IMG/VR virus record: IMGVR_UViG_3300028025_005268
Location: 1 to 47,075 of that record
DNA length: 47,075 nt
Source of the DNA: a virus
Reading direction: 5' to 3' (one strand)
This document shows positions 35,970-43,065 of the stretch, one piece after another. How positions within the stretch are numbered: the first letter of the stretch is position 1; every line of letters begins with the position of its first letter. The translations under genes and the position numbers were made by a program. The notes under the pieces were generated by a model. It was not told the origin of the DNA and did not search any database. It worked only from the letters and a program-made list of their open reading frames with translations.

Positions 35970-38056
35970 TGAGTTTCTTAGACGGTAATAATTCAGAGTA
36001 TCTTTCAGCAAGATTAACCCAAAAGGGAAGAAGAGCAATTGCGAATGGTGATTTTAAAATCAGTTATTTCTCAATCGGTGATTCTGAATTTGTATACACT
36101 ACCCCTTTTTCGGCAATAACAGGTGACCCAATTGATGGCATAAATCACCAAGGTGTATTAGCACCTTTGGATAAAGATTCACAAATTAAATATCCACTGT
36201 TGTTTGATAACACAAACACAACACAATATGGCATACCTGTGACGGGAACAACAACCGAAACCTTAAGAAATACCATGGGACCCGCTGGCTTTGTTTCGGC
36301 TTATGATTTTGATAACGACGAGGCAACTGTTGTATGTTTAAATAATACGGTTAATTTCTTAAAAATATCAGGAGGTACAACTTTATATGTTGATATAATT
36401 TCAGGAACAACTTATAGTGGTTCTGAATTTATCACACTATCCTTTGATGGAATGAATGGTGATATCATTACGGGAAATACAAACTCACAAATTTATAAAT
36501 TAGTTAGTGTATCAGGAATTACAAGTGAATTAGAATTACTAACACTCGATAGACCATTACCAAACTTAACAGGTTTAACGGGTGTTGCTCACGTTATATC
36601 AAATAAATGTGATATTGAATTCCCTCCGGGTGATGTTGATATGACATGTTTACCAATCTTACCCGAAACTACTGAACAACACAACCCGTGGACATTAAAT
36701 GTTATATGGTCACAAAAACCTATTGGTTTTGATACCGGAGGTGATGATGAAAGTTTATCAGGTTTCACAAGTAGTAAATATATTTCAACAAAGGAATTTT
36801 TAGGTTATCAAACGACAGGTCAAACACATACCACGACAACGGGAACTTTGTTGTCTAAACCGACATCGTATGTTAATTCATTTGGTGAAGAAATAGAAGT
36901 AAAGTCGACAGAACAAAAATCAATTGCTTTAGTACACTATTCTGAAATTGGTGATATCGTAAATGACCCAGATAGATTCTTTAAGTATGATGACTATATT
37001 AGTATGTTATCAGGTAACACAATAACACCTGACGATACGGATGATTATGAATACTTCCAAGTGTACCTACCATACTTACAATATCATAGAAATACAGGTA
37101 CAACTATTGGTACTATATTCAGTGCCGATACTCAAAACAAATTGGTTAAGTCGGTTGTAAATGAAAATTTCACATTAACATATAGAGATTTGTTAGATGA
37201 GAATGGTATCAAAGTAGGTAAAATTTTCACAGAAAAGAAAATAATTGTATTTGATGATGAAGAAATTGTTGCGGCATTAGATTATAAGTCAAATAGAACA
37301 TATACATTACCCGCACCAAAAGTTGGTTCAATACCAACAGATACAAGCGGTGCGAATTCAGTAATGGAGGGAACAACTGGACAAACATTATGGGTAACAT
37401 ATATGTTTGCTTATGAGGACGATAATCAATTAAATGGATTACCATGTAATTACTATACTAAAATTACCGGAACAACAACACCATCTAACGTAACGGTTAA
37501 ATTTAACGGAGGATTTCAATTTATGAAAACTTCAATTGATGATGTTAAAACTGGTTTTATTGCGAATAAATTCTTCATATTAACACAAATGGTAGACAAC
37601 GGAGAATTACCGACACCAAGTAATTGGGAGGCGATTAATTTCACAACAGAGGCGGGTGGAGACGGTACCGAATTATTAGACCCAACTAATTTAACAGGTG
37701 TTACATTTACAATCAATAAAATCAAATACGATGATGGGTCATCGTTTGATATTGAAAACTTTATTGGATTAGTACCAAACGAACCGTCTACCTTACCACA
37801 ATTTGGTGATGAACAACCATTTCCAGGTAGTGTTAAATTGGTAAGAGCATCCGATATTGTTGAAATGAATTTCTTAATTAATTTACCAACAGGAAAATTC
37901 TCAACGTCACAAAATAAAACGTACACATCGGGTGATGCCAAAATTACTGAAGTTGCTTTATTGAATGATAGTAAAGAAACTATGGTAATGGCTAAGACGG
38001 CAAAACCAATAAGAAGAGTAGGAACACAAGTATTTGCGGTAAAATTAGACTTCTAA
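35969..38056 (+). CDS. Tail structural protein with conserved LTxKGRRAIANG N-terminus
   Basis: A 695-residue protein, the last gene of the tail module. Its N-terminus (SEYLSARLTQKGRRAIANGD, then FKISYFSIGDSEFVY) has the form LT..GR..ia.G.f.i.yf.iGDse.y, a pattern I associate with conserved phage tail/structural proteins in T4-like genomes. The rest is beta-rich and Thr/Gly-rich, with an acidic middle. The C-terminal part (GSVKLVRASDIVEMNFLINL, then AKITEVALLNDSKETMVMAK) resembles the end of fibre- or baseplate-attached proteins that report on tail state, but that is not a firm match. It is not the sheath: no sheath-type core motifs were seen. Function unassigned. Confidence 0.7.
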   Translation: MSFLDGNNSEYLSARLTQKGRRAIANGDFKISYFSIGDSEFVYTTPFSAITGDPIDGINHQGVLAPLDKDSQIKYPLLFDNTNTTQYGIPVTGTTTETLRNTMGPAGFVSAYDFDNDEATVVCLNNTVNFLKISGGTTLYVDIISGTTYSGSEFITLSFDGMNGDIITGNTNSQIYKLVSVSGITSELELLTLDRPLPNLTGLTGVAHVISNKCDIEFPPGDVDMTCLPILPETTEQHNPWTLNVIWSQKPIGFDTGGDDESLSGFTSSKYISTKEFLGYQTTGQTHTTTTGTLLSKPTSYVNSFGEEIEVKSTEQKSIALVHYSEIGDIVNDPDRFFKYDDYISMLSGNTITPDDTDDYEYFQVYLPYLQYHRNTGTTIGTIFSADTQNKLVKSVVNENFTLTYRDLLDENGIKVGKIFTEKKIIVFDDEEIVAALDYKSNRTYTLPAPKVGSIPTDTSGANSVMEGTTGQTLWVTYMFAYEDDNQLNGLPCNYYTKITGTTTPSNVTVKFNGGFQFMKTSIDDVKTGFIANKFFILTQMVDNGELPTPSNWEAINFTTEAGGDGTELLDPTNLTGVTFTINKIKYDDGSSFDIENFIGLVPNEPSTLPQFGDEQPFPGSVKLVRASDIVEMNFLINLPTGKFSTSQNKTYTSGDAKITEVALLNDSKETMVMAKTAKPIRRVGTQVFAVKLDF

Positions 38057-38095
38057 GACTTTACAATTCATATTTTATTATTTAATATAGTTTAT

Positions 38096-38710
38096 ATGAA
38101 TAAAAAAATACTTGAATCGGCTAAAATTCTTGGTTTAGATATCAGTACAAAGACCATTGGGTTTGCGTTATTTGATATTTCGGGGTCAAAGTTATTGGAG
38201 TTAACACACTTTTCTCCAAAAATTAAACCACAACCCGAAGACAAAATAGAAGAATTAATTAAGAAGGCAGATGCGTTTAAAAAACACATTGAAAACTATA
38301 AAGGAATGGGTATTACTCGTGTCATTATAGAAGAGCCACTACTTCAATCTAATAATATCTACACAATTGGTACGTTATTACGTTACAACACTTTAATTCT
38401 TAAAGTATGTTATGACGCATTAGGAATCTTACCAACATTTATCTCCACATATAACTCAAGAAAATTTGCGTTTCCCGATTTGGTCGGTCCAAATGACAAA
38501 GGACGAAATGTATTATTTGGGGGATACCCAAAAGATATTGATAAGAAACACGTTATATGGGAACACGTTAATGAGGTTTGTCCTGACATCAATTGGTTAT
38601 ATGGAAAGACAGGAAATTTAAAGAAAGAAAATTATGACATGGCGGATGCTGCATGTTGTGTTATTGGATATGTAAATATGATAAAAGATTTAGAAAAAAG
38701 TAGTAAATAA
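38096..38710 (+). CDS. RuvC-like Holliday-junction resolvase
   Basis: A 204-residue endonuclease of the RNase H-fold RuvC type, which would cut four-way junctions formed during recombination and replication before packaging. The catalytic acidic residues are in the expected order and context: D15 (ILGLDISTKTIGFALFD), E79/E80 (RVIIEEPLL), and D181/D184 near the C-terminus (YDMADAACCVIGY). The length is close to RuvC (173) and to other phage RuvC-like enzymes. T4 itself uses an unrelated resolvase (gp49), so this is a functional substitution. It follows the tail module after a 39-base gap and precedes the small-RNA locus. Confidence 0.87.
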   Translation: MNKKILESAKILGLDISTKTIGFALFDISGSKLLELTHFSPKIKPQPEDKIEELIKKADAFKKHIENYKGMGITRVIIEEPLLQSNNIYTIGTLLRYNTLILKVCYDALGILPTFISTYNSRKFAFPDLVGPNDKGRNVLFGGYPKDIDKKHVIWEHVNEVCPDINWLYGKTGNLKKENYDMADAACCVIGYVNMIKDLEKSSK

Positions 38711-38711
38711 C

Positions 38712-38742
38712 TTTGTTTTCTTAATTATTTTATTTATATTTA
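38712..38742 (+). promoter_or_regulatory. Bacteroidota-type promoter of the small RNA locus
   Basis: TTTG at 38712-38715, a 19-base spacer (beginning TTTTCTTAATT), and TATATTTA at 38735-38742. The start of transcription is expected near 38748. The spacer shares its first eleven bases with the promoter at 42096, so it is more than a chance match. Confidence 0.78.
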
Positions 38743-38747
38743 ATAAT

Positions 38748-38819
38748 GTAGGTCGGGAATGTAGCAATACATTCTTGGTTGGTAGGGAGTCGGGGTGGTG
38801 TTCGACTCCCATTTTTTTG
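38748..38819 (+). ncRNA. Candidate phage small RNA, two hairpins
   Basis: An unannotated transcript of about 70 bases is predicted between its own promoter (38712-38742) and a terminator. Hairpin 1 is GAATGTA-GCAA-TACATTC (38757-38774), a perfect 7-bp stem with a GNRA-type loop. A single-stranded linker TTGGTTGGTA follows, then hairpin 2/terminator (38785-38810). No start codon with a sensible reading frame uses the interval: the in-frame ORF that crosses it has no Bacteroidota-like or primase-like content until ATG 38862. A tRNA is excluded because the TTCGACTCC stretch has no matching T-stem, and there is no acceptor or anticodon arm. Function unknown; a regulatory or host-targeting RNA is inference. 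Confidence 0.65.
38785..38818 (+). terminator. Terminator of the candidate small RNA
   Basis: GGGAGTCG (38785-38792) pairs perfectly with CGACTCCC (38803-38810) around a 10-base loop, followed by A and seven T (38812-38818). It is one of the strongest terminators in the window and stands before, not after, the primase gene. Confidence 0.88.
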
Positions 38820-38849
38820 TCTAAATTTTTTTATTCACAATTTTTTATG

Positions 38850-38857
38850 TATCTTTC
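38850..38857 (+). promoter_or_regulatory. Weak -7-like element before the primase gene
   Basis: TATCTTTC lies five bases before the start codon at 38862, a one-base mismatch to TAnnTTTG. The -33 position is T-rich but lacks G. Because a strong terminator ends just upstream, the primase group needs a new promoter and this is the best candidate. Confidence 0.4.
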
Positions 38858-38861
38858 GGTC

Positions 38862-39806
38862 ATGACTGACCAAAAAGTAGATTATACCCCCGTTATTGAT
38901 ATTCTTGAGGATATTTTGGGAAATCCAAAACTCCACAACGATTACAAAGGACAAATTTCTTTTGATTGTCCGGTTTGTTCATATGATATTAAGGAATTAG
39001 ACCACGGTGATGGTAAAGGAAACCTTGAAATTAACTATAAAGAGAATGTCTTTAAATGCTGGTCGTGTTCAGAAACACATGGAACTCACGGTTCACTTTA
39101 TAAGTTAATTAAACAACACGGTAATCCTAAACATCTAAAGAATTATCTAATTCTTAGACCGGATGAGGACGGTGATTCACCAAAACGAGTATATCAACAA
39201 GTTAGATTACCCAAAGAGTACATTAGATTTAAGGATGTAAGTAGAGGAATGAGTTTAACACCTCAATTCAAACAAGCATATAACTATATTAGGAAACGTA
39301 ACATCACAGACGAGATGTGTGATAGATACAACATAGGTTTTTGTCTTGACGGTGATTACGGAAATAGAATTATCATTCCATCATATGATGAATATGGTAA
39401 ACTTAACTACTTTATTGCTCGTTCGTATCTAACATACACCAAATTAAAATATAAGAATCCCGAAGTACAGAAGGAGATTATCATATTTAATGAGAAGTTG
39501 ATTAATTGGAATGAAAAGATATACATTGTTGAAGGTGCGTTTGATAGTATATTCATACCAAACTCAATACCAATGTTAGGTAAGTTTATGTCAGACCATT
39601 TATTTAATAAACTGTATGACCAAGCAAAAGGTGGGTTAACAATTGTATTAGACCCCGACGCGTGGAATGATGCTGAACGATTATATCATAGAATTAACTG
39701 TGGTAAATTAATGGGTAAGGTAAACATTGTAAAATTAGAGGGTGACAAAGATATTGCGGACTTGGCTGGCAATTTAAGTGATTACAGAGAAAAACAATTA
39801 GACTAA
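38862..39806 (+). CDS. DnaG-type DNA primase
   Basis: A 314-residue primase that would make RNA primers for the gp41-like helicase. It has a zinc-ribbon (C36-P-V-C39 and C66-W-S-C69, the second in FKCWSCSETHG) and a TOPRIM catalytic domain: E224 in IYIVEGAFDSI and D264/D266 in IVLDPDAWNDA. The core phrase YNIGFCLDGDYGNRIIIPSY is typical of DnaG and T4 gp61. I choose ATG 38862 (MTDQKVDYTP). The in-frame ATG at 38775 lies inside the small-RNA terminator and would add 29 unrelated residues. It starts a recombination/replication operon: nuclease, gp47, gp46. Confidence 0.9.
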   Translation: MTDQKVDYTPVIDILEDILGNPKLHNDYKGQISFDCPVCSYDIKELDHGDGKGNLEINYKENVFKCWSCSETHGTHGSLYKLIKQHGNPKHLKNYLILRPDEDGDSPKRVYQQVRLPKEYIRFKDVSRGMSLTPQFKQAYNYIRKRNITDEMCDRYNIGFCLDGDYGNRIIIPSYDEYGKLNYFIARSYLTYTKLKYKNPEVQKEIIIFNEKLINWNEKIYIVEGAFDSIFIPNSIPMLGKFMSDHLFNKLYDQAKGGLTIVLDPDAWNDAERLYHRINCGKLMGKVNIVKLEGDKDIADLAGNLSDYREKQLD

Positions 39807-39807
39807 T

Positions 39808-40665
39808 ATGAATTTAGGAGACATCTCATTAGAGATTAGAGAAGCGTTGGAAGAAAGAAGGAAACAATTAGAATTGTCCTTTATTGAAGAAGACCACATT
39901 TATTACATGAGAGACCTTAATGGTGAAATAAAAAGTAATTTCCCATCGGTATCAAAACTTATTTCAAAGTTTCACAAACACTTTGATTCGGAAGGTAAGG
40001 CATTACAAATGTGTAAAGGTGACCCTGAAGGTGCTAAAGAATTGTTAGCGGAATGGAGACTTGCCGGTGACCTGTCTACTAATATGGGTAGTCGTGTTCA
40101 CTTTGAATTAGAGACCGATACCATCGGTAGATTTGGTGGTTATAAGGATGTTAGACAACCAATATTTGACATCAATGAGGAACAACAACGTAAGAGTGAT
40201 GCGATGATTACTGCGGGTAAGGAGTTTCTTGATTTAATGTTAGAACGTGGTGCTGTGTTGTTAGACACTGAGATGGTATTGGGTGACCCCGAAGAAGGTT
40301 ACACTGGCCAACCCGATAAGGTATGGTTAATGATGAACAGACAAAAGACTGATTATGGTTTGGTTATTACCGATTGGAAAACAAATAAACCAAAGAATTT
40401 TGAAGTTCAATACTACACCGGTAGATTGTACCCACCATTTGGTGATTATCACGATAATGCTTTGGGTCACTATTACTTACAACTACCCTTATATGGTAGG
40501 TTGATATTAAAAATGTTACAAGGTACCAAATTTAATAATACAAAATTAATGGGTAGTGTCATTGTTCTTTTAAAAGATAATAGTACATTTGAGGAGTTCA
40601 AAGTACCAAAAGAAATAAGTGACACCATATTAACCATGGATTTAAAAAAATACATTAAACGATGA
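39808..40665 (+). CDS. PD-(D/E)XK nuclease, Cas4/RecB-like
   Basis: A 285-residue exonuclease-like protein. The RecB/Cas4-type active site is visible in order: H98 (GSRVHFELE), E155 (LLDTEMVLGD), D170 (YTGQPDKVW), D189-x-K191 (VITDWKTNK) and Q225 (HYYLQLPLYG). No Cys cluster for an iron-sulphur site is present, so it is not a full Cas4. It lies 1 base after the primase stop and overlaps the gp47-like gene by four bases (ATGA). That places it with the recombination enzymes, probably in DNA end processing or repair. Exact substrate unknown. Confidence 0.85.
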   Translation: MNLGDISLEIREALEERRKQLELSFIEEDHIYYMRDLNGEIKSNFPSVSKLISKFHKHFDSEGKALQMCKGDPEGAKELLAEWRLAGDLSTNMGSRVHFELETDTIGRFGGYKDVRQPIFDINEEQQRKSDAMITAGKEFLDLMLERGAVLLDTEMVLGDPEEGYTGQPDKVWLMMNRQKTDYGLVITDWKTNKPKNFEVQYYTGRLYPPFGDYHDNALGHYYLQLPLYGRLILKMLQGTKFNNTKLMGSVIVLLKDNSTFEEFKVPKEISDTILTMDLKKYIKR

Positions 40666-41480
40666 TTAAAAGAATAGTACATATTGCTGACATTCACATT
40701 AGAACTTTTCAATACCACGAATTGTATAGGGCTCAATTCCAAAAACTAATTGATGAATTAAAGGTTCAATATCAAGGTTGGGTTAATGAAGGTCTTACTT
40801 GGGATAATATTCGTGTTGTCGTTGCTGGTGACATTGCACACCAAAAGATTAATATCTCAAACGAACAGTTGATGTTAACCAGTTGGTTTCTAAAACAATT
40901 AGGTGAGTTTGGTAGGGTGGTAATCATTCCGGGTAACCACGACTTCTTAGAGAACAACACACAACGTTTAGACAGTATTACACCAATTGTGGAATTGTTA
41001 TATGATGAACCAATCTATTACTATAAAGATAGTGGAGTATATCCCGATGAGAATATCAATTGGGTAGTATACTCATTATATCAACATAACACGAAACCCG
41101 AATATGTGAAGGAAGATGGTAAGTTCCACGTTGGATTATTCCACGGACCAATCCAAGGACTGTCAACCGATTTAGGTTTTGAGTTTGAAGATGCTTACGA
41201 TAGATTAAACTTTGTGGATTTAGATTTATTATTATGTGGTGACATTCATAAAAGACAACAATTCACATTACCGGGTGGAGGTAAAGCCATTATGGTCGGA
41301 AGTTTAATCCAACAAAATTTTGGTGAGACGGTGAAACATCATGGTTACGGTATATATAATATGGAGACCGATGGGTATACGTTTCACGATTTACCAAACG
41401 AACAACCATTTCTTCATTTCAACATAAACGATATAACTGATATTGAAGATGGTAAAGAAGTACACGTTAACCTTGGATAA
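40662..41480 (+). CDS. gp47-like Mre11/SbcD nuclease subunit
   Basis: A 272-residue metallophosphatase nuclease that pairs with the gp46-like ATPase encoded at 43040 to process DNA ends for recombination. The metal-binding motifs are present: D10/H12 (HIADIHIR), GDIAH at 56-60, GNHD at 91-94 (IIPGNHDFLE), the HVGLFHG histidines, and LLLCGDIHKRQ. It is shorter than T4 gp47 (339), mainly missing the C-terminal region. The start overlaps the nuclease stop by four bases. Its last 32 bases overlap the KEVPVEV-repeat gene. In T4, gp47 and gp46 lie close together; here three small genes separate them. Confidence 0.92.
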   Translation: MIKRIVHIADIHIRTFQYHELYRAQFQKLIDELKVQYQGWVNEGLTWDNIRVVVAGDIAHQKINISNEQLMLTSWFLKQLGEFGRVVIIPGNHDFLENNTQRLDSITPIVELLYDEPIYYYKDSGVYPDENINWVVYSLYQHNTKPEYVKEDGKFHVGLFHGPIQGLSTDLGFEFEDAYDRLNFVDLDLLLCGDIHKRQQFTLPGGGKAIMVGSLIQQNFGETVKHHGYGIYNMETDGYTFHDLPNEQPFLHFNINDITDIEDGKEVHVNLG

Positions 41481-42093
41481 AGAATTCGTTCAATATTGTG
41501 AACTGAATGATATACAAGATATAGATAAGAAAGCTAAAGAAACATTTAATCGGGGATTTACCATTTTAAAATATGGTGAGACCCCATCTAACTTAAAAGG
41601 AAAGGAGGTTATAGTTGAAAAAGAAGTCATCAAAGAAATCATTAAAGAAGTCCCCGTCGACAGAATCGTCGAGAAGACCATTGAAATCGAGGTTGAAAAG
41701 CTGGTGGAAGTACCAGTTGAAGTGTTTAGAGAAGTTATTAAAGAGGTACCGGTCGAAGTAATCAAAGAGGTTATTAAGGAAGTCACGGTTGAAGTTGAGG
41801 TCATTAAAGAAGTACAAGTGGAAGGTAAGACCAAAACAAAGACCGTGGTAAAAGAAGTACCTGTTGAAATAATTAAGGAAATTATTAAAGAGGTTCCGGT
41901 CGAAGTAATTAAAGAAGTTAAGGTAGAGGTTATAAAAGAAATCGTCAAAATAGACGAAACTGAAATTATTCGTTTAAAAGAACTTAATAAAAAATTACAA
42001 GATGAGTTGGATAAGATAACTGAAAGTCTTGAAAAACTTAATAAAGGAAAGTACATGAAGAATAGTGATTTAAATTCACTTTATGACGAGTAG
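41449..42093 (+). CDS. KEVPVEV-repeat protein
   Basis: A 214-residue protein made mostly of Val/Glu/Lys/Ile repeats. A short head (MVKKYTLTLDKEFVQYCELN) is followed by tandem KEVPVEVIKEV-type units (about residues 48-165) and a helical tail rich in Leu/Lys/Glu (IIRLKELNKKLQDELDKITE). The repeat alternates hydrophobic and charged residues and may form a long beta-rich or fibrous structure; the tail looks like a coiled coil. Such repeats are seen in several large T4-like phages, but I know no function. The start ATG 41449 lies inside the end of gp47; a TTG two codons earlier is less likely. It is placed between gp47 and gp46, so a structural or scaffolding role for that complex is possible but unsupported. 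Confidence 0.75.
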   Translation: MVKKYTLTLDKEFVQYCELNDIQDIDKKAKETFNRGFTILKYGETPSNLKGKEVIVEKEVIKEIIKEVPVDRIVEKTIEIEVEKLVEVPVEVFREVIKEVPVEVIKEVIKEVTVEVEVIKEVQVEGKTKTKTVVKEVPVEIIKEIIKEVPVEVIKEVKVEVIKEIVKIDETEIIRLKELNKKLQDELDKITESLEKLNKGKYMKNSDLNSLYDE

Positions 42094-42095
42094 AT

Positions 42096-42126
42096 TTTGT
42101 TTTCTTAATTTTTTTACCTATATTTT
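42096..42126 (+). promoter_or_regulatory. Bacteroidota-type promoter, same family as the small RNA promoter
   Basis: TTTG at 42096-42099, a 19-base spacer starting TTTTCTTAATT, and TATATTTT at 42119-42126. The start codon of the downstream membrane-protein gene is at 42130, within the expected start of transcription, so the mRNA would be leaderless or nearly so. Confidence 0.75.
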
Positions 42127-42129
42127 AAT

Positions 42130-42444
42130 ATGGAATTAATTATTTTTTGGATTTTAGCGGGTTATGGAATGACCTCTATCCTCGTTTGGGGCTCTATCTT
42201 TGAAGGAGCGCGCAATTTTATAAAGAAACACTCTAAGTTTTTTGGTGACCTTATATCGTGTACATTATGTACTGCAACATGGGTTGGTTTCTTTATGTCA
42301 ATTACATTAGGTGGTTTAGTTAACACCTATGTGGAAGTTGAAATGATACCTTTTACCATATTTTTTGATGGAATGTTCGTCGCAGGAGCCGTTTGGGCGA
42401 TAAACGCAATCGTCGAATTTTTCGAGGAGAGTAGAATCAAATAA
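42130..42444 (+). CDS. Small membrane protein, DUF1360-like
   Basis: A 104-residue integral membrane protein. Three hydrophobic segments are visible, at about residues 1-20 (MELIIFWILAGYGMTSILVW), 48-64 and 79-96. Between the first two lies LISCTLCTATWVGFFMS: C44-x2-C47 followed by TATW-x-G, a signature of the DUF1360 family found in phages and bacteria. The function of that family is unknown. It begins 4 bases after its own promoter and is followed 6 bases later by an unknown protein. A role in modifying the host inner membrane is a guess. Confidence 0.78.
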   Translation: MELIIFWILAGYGMTSILVWGSIFEGARNFIKKHSKFFGDLISCTLCTATWVGFFMSITLGGLVNTYVEVEMIPFTIFFDGMFVAGAVWAINAIVEFFEESRIK

Positions 42445-42450
42445 TTCATT

Positions 42451-43065
42451 ATGTCTAAATTACAAGGATATAATGCCGACGGGACAAAAATAAATTTTAA
42501 AGATTTACCCGTTAGATTAGCGGTTATACATTTTGCTAAAGAGGCGTTAGGTTACAATGTAATCTCAAATAGTAACGATGATTATAAAATTGATTTAATA
42601 TCGGAAAATGGAGATTGTCCCGACATTGAGTGTGAAAGAAGTAACTGTACCACCGAAGATTATTGGACAAACAAAAATTACTCACAATTTTTACATAATG
42701 CAACCCCAAGTATTAAATTTAAAACACTTAACTTTCAAGGTCGAAAAGAACATTATTGGCAAGAAGGTGACCATTACTATACCAGAGGGAAACATGCTGG
42801 TAAATTTTGGTATACAGAACATAATCATTTGACAAATCTTTTTGTAAGAACGACCTTTAATTTTACACAATTTATGGTGATAAGACCTGAGGTAATAAGA
42901 GATGAAAGTAAAGTACTTAGAGCCTGGAAACAACCAACAACAATACATAAAAATGAACCGGAACCTTGGTTAGGGTTTAGATATCAAGATGTCGAAACTT
43001 GGAATTTTAAAAACGGAATTTACTCATTAGATAAAAGATATGAATCACAACAATCCATTCATTAA
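42451..43065 (+). CDS. Unknown protein, possible PD-(D/E)XK-like fold
   Basis: A 204-residue protein. The stretch YKIDLISENGDCPDIECERS (about residues 46-65) has the D...(D/E)xE layout seen in some restriction-like nucleases, and it is followed by a Trp/Tyr/His-rich part (EHYWQEGDHYYTRGKHAGKF). This gives only weak evidence for a nuclease fold. Five cysteines occur, two in the pattern C-x-R-S-N-C. There is no signal peptide or membrane segment. It follows the membrane-protein gene by 6 bases and overlaps the gp46-like gene by 26 bases, so it is co-transcribed with that gene. Function unassigned. Confidence 0.72.
   Translation: MSKLQGYNADGTKINFKDLPVRLAVIHFAKEALGYNVISNSNDDYKIDLISENGDCPDIECERSNCTTEDYWTNKNYSQFLHNATPSIKFKTLNFQGRKEHYWQEGDHYYTRGKHAGKFWYTEHNHLTNLFVRTTFNFTQFMVIRPEVIRDESKVLRAWKQPTTIHKNEPEPWLGFRYQDVETWNFKNGIYSLDKRYESQQSIH

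Noticed and set aside
35969-38056. Tail sheath identity for the 695-residue protein
   Set aside because: The length would fit, but none of the conserved sheath C-terminal motifs were seen and the N-terminus fits another structural family.
38757-38815. Possible tRNA suggested by TTCGACTCC near 38801
   Set aside because: No T-stem pairs around the TTCGACT loop, there is no anticodon or acceptor arm, and the 3' side forms the perfect terminator stem. A small RNA explains it better.
38775-38861. Longer start for the primase at ATG 38775
   Set aside because: It starts before and reads through the terminator hairpin of the small RNA, adds 29 residues unlike any primase, and a better start at 38862 follows a -7-like element.
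39808-40665. Cas4 identity for the PD-(D/E)XK nuclease
   Set aside because: The active site fits the Cas4/RecB group, but the four cysteines of the Cas4 iron-sulphur cluster are missing and there is no CRISPR context.
41490-42056. 188-residue open frame on the minus strand opposite the KEVPVEV-repeat gene
   Set aside because: Ser/Thr/Leu-only translation produced by the complement of GAA/GTT/AAA-rich repeats. No promoter or start context, and all neighbours are on the + strand.
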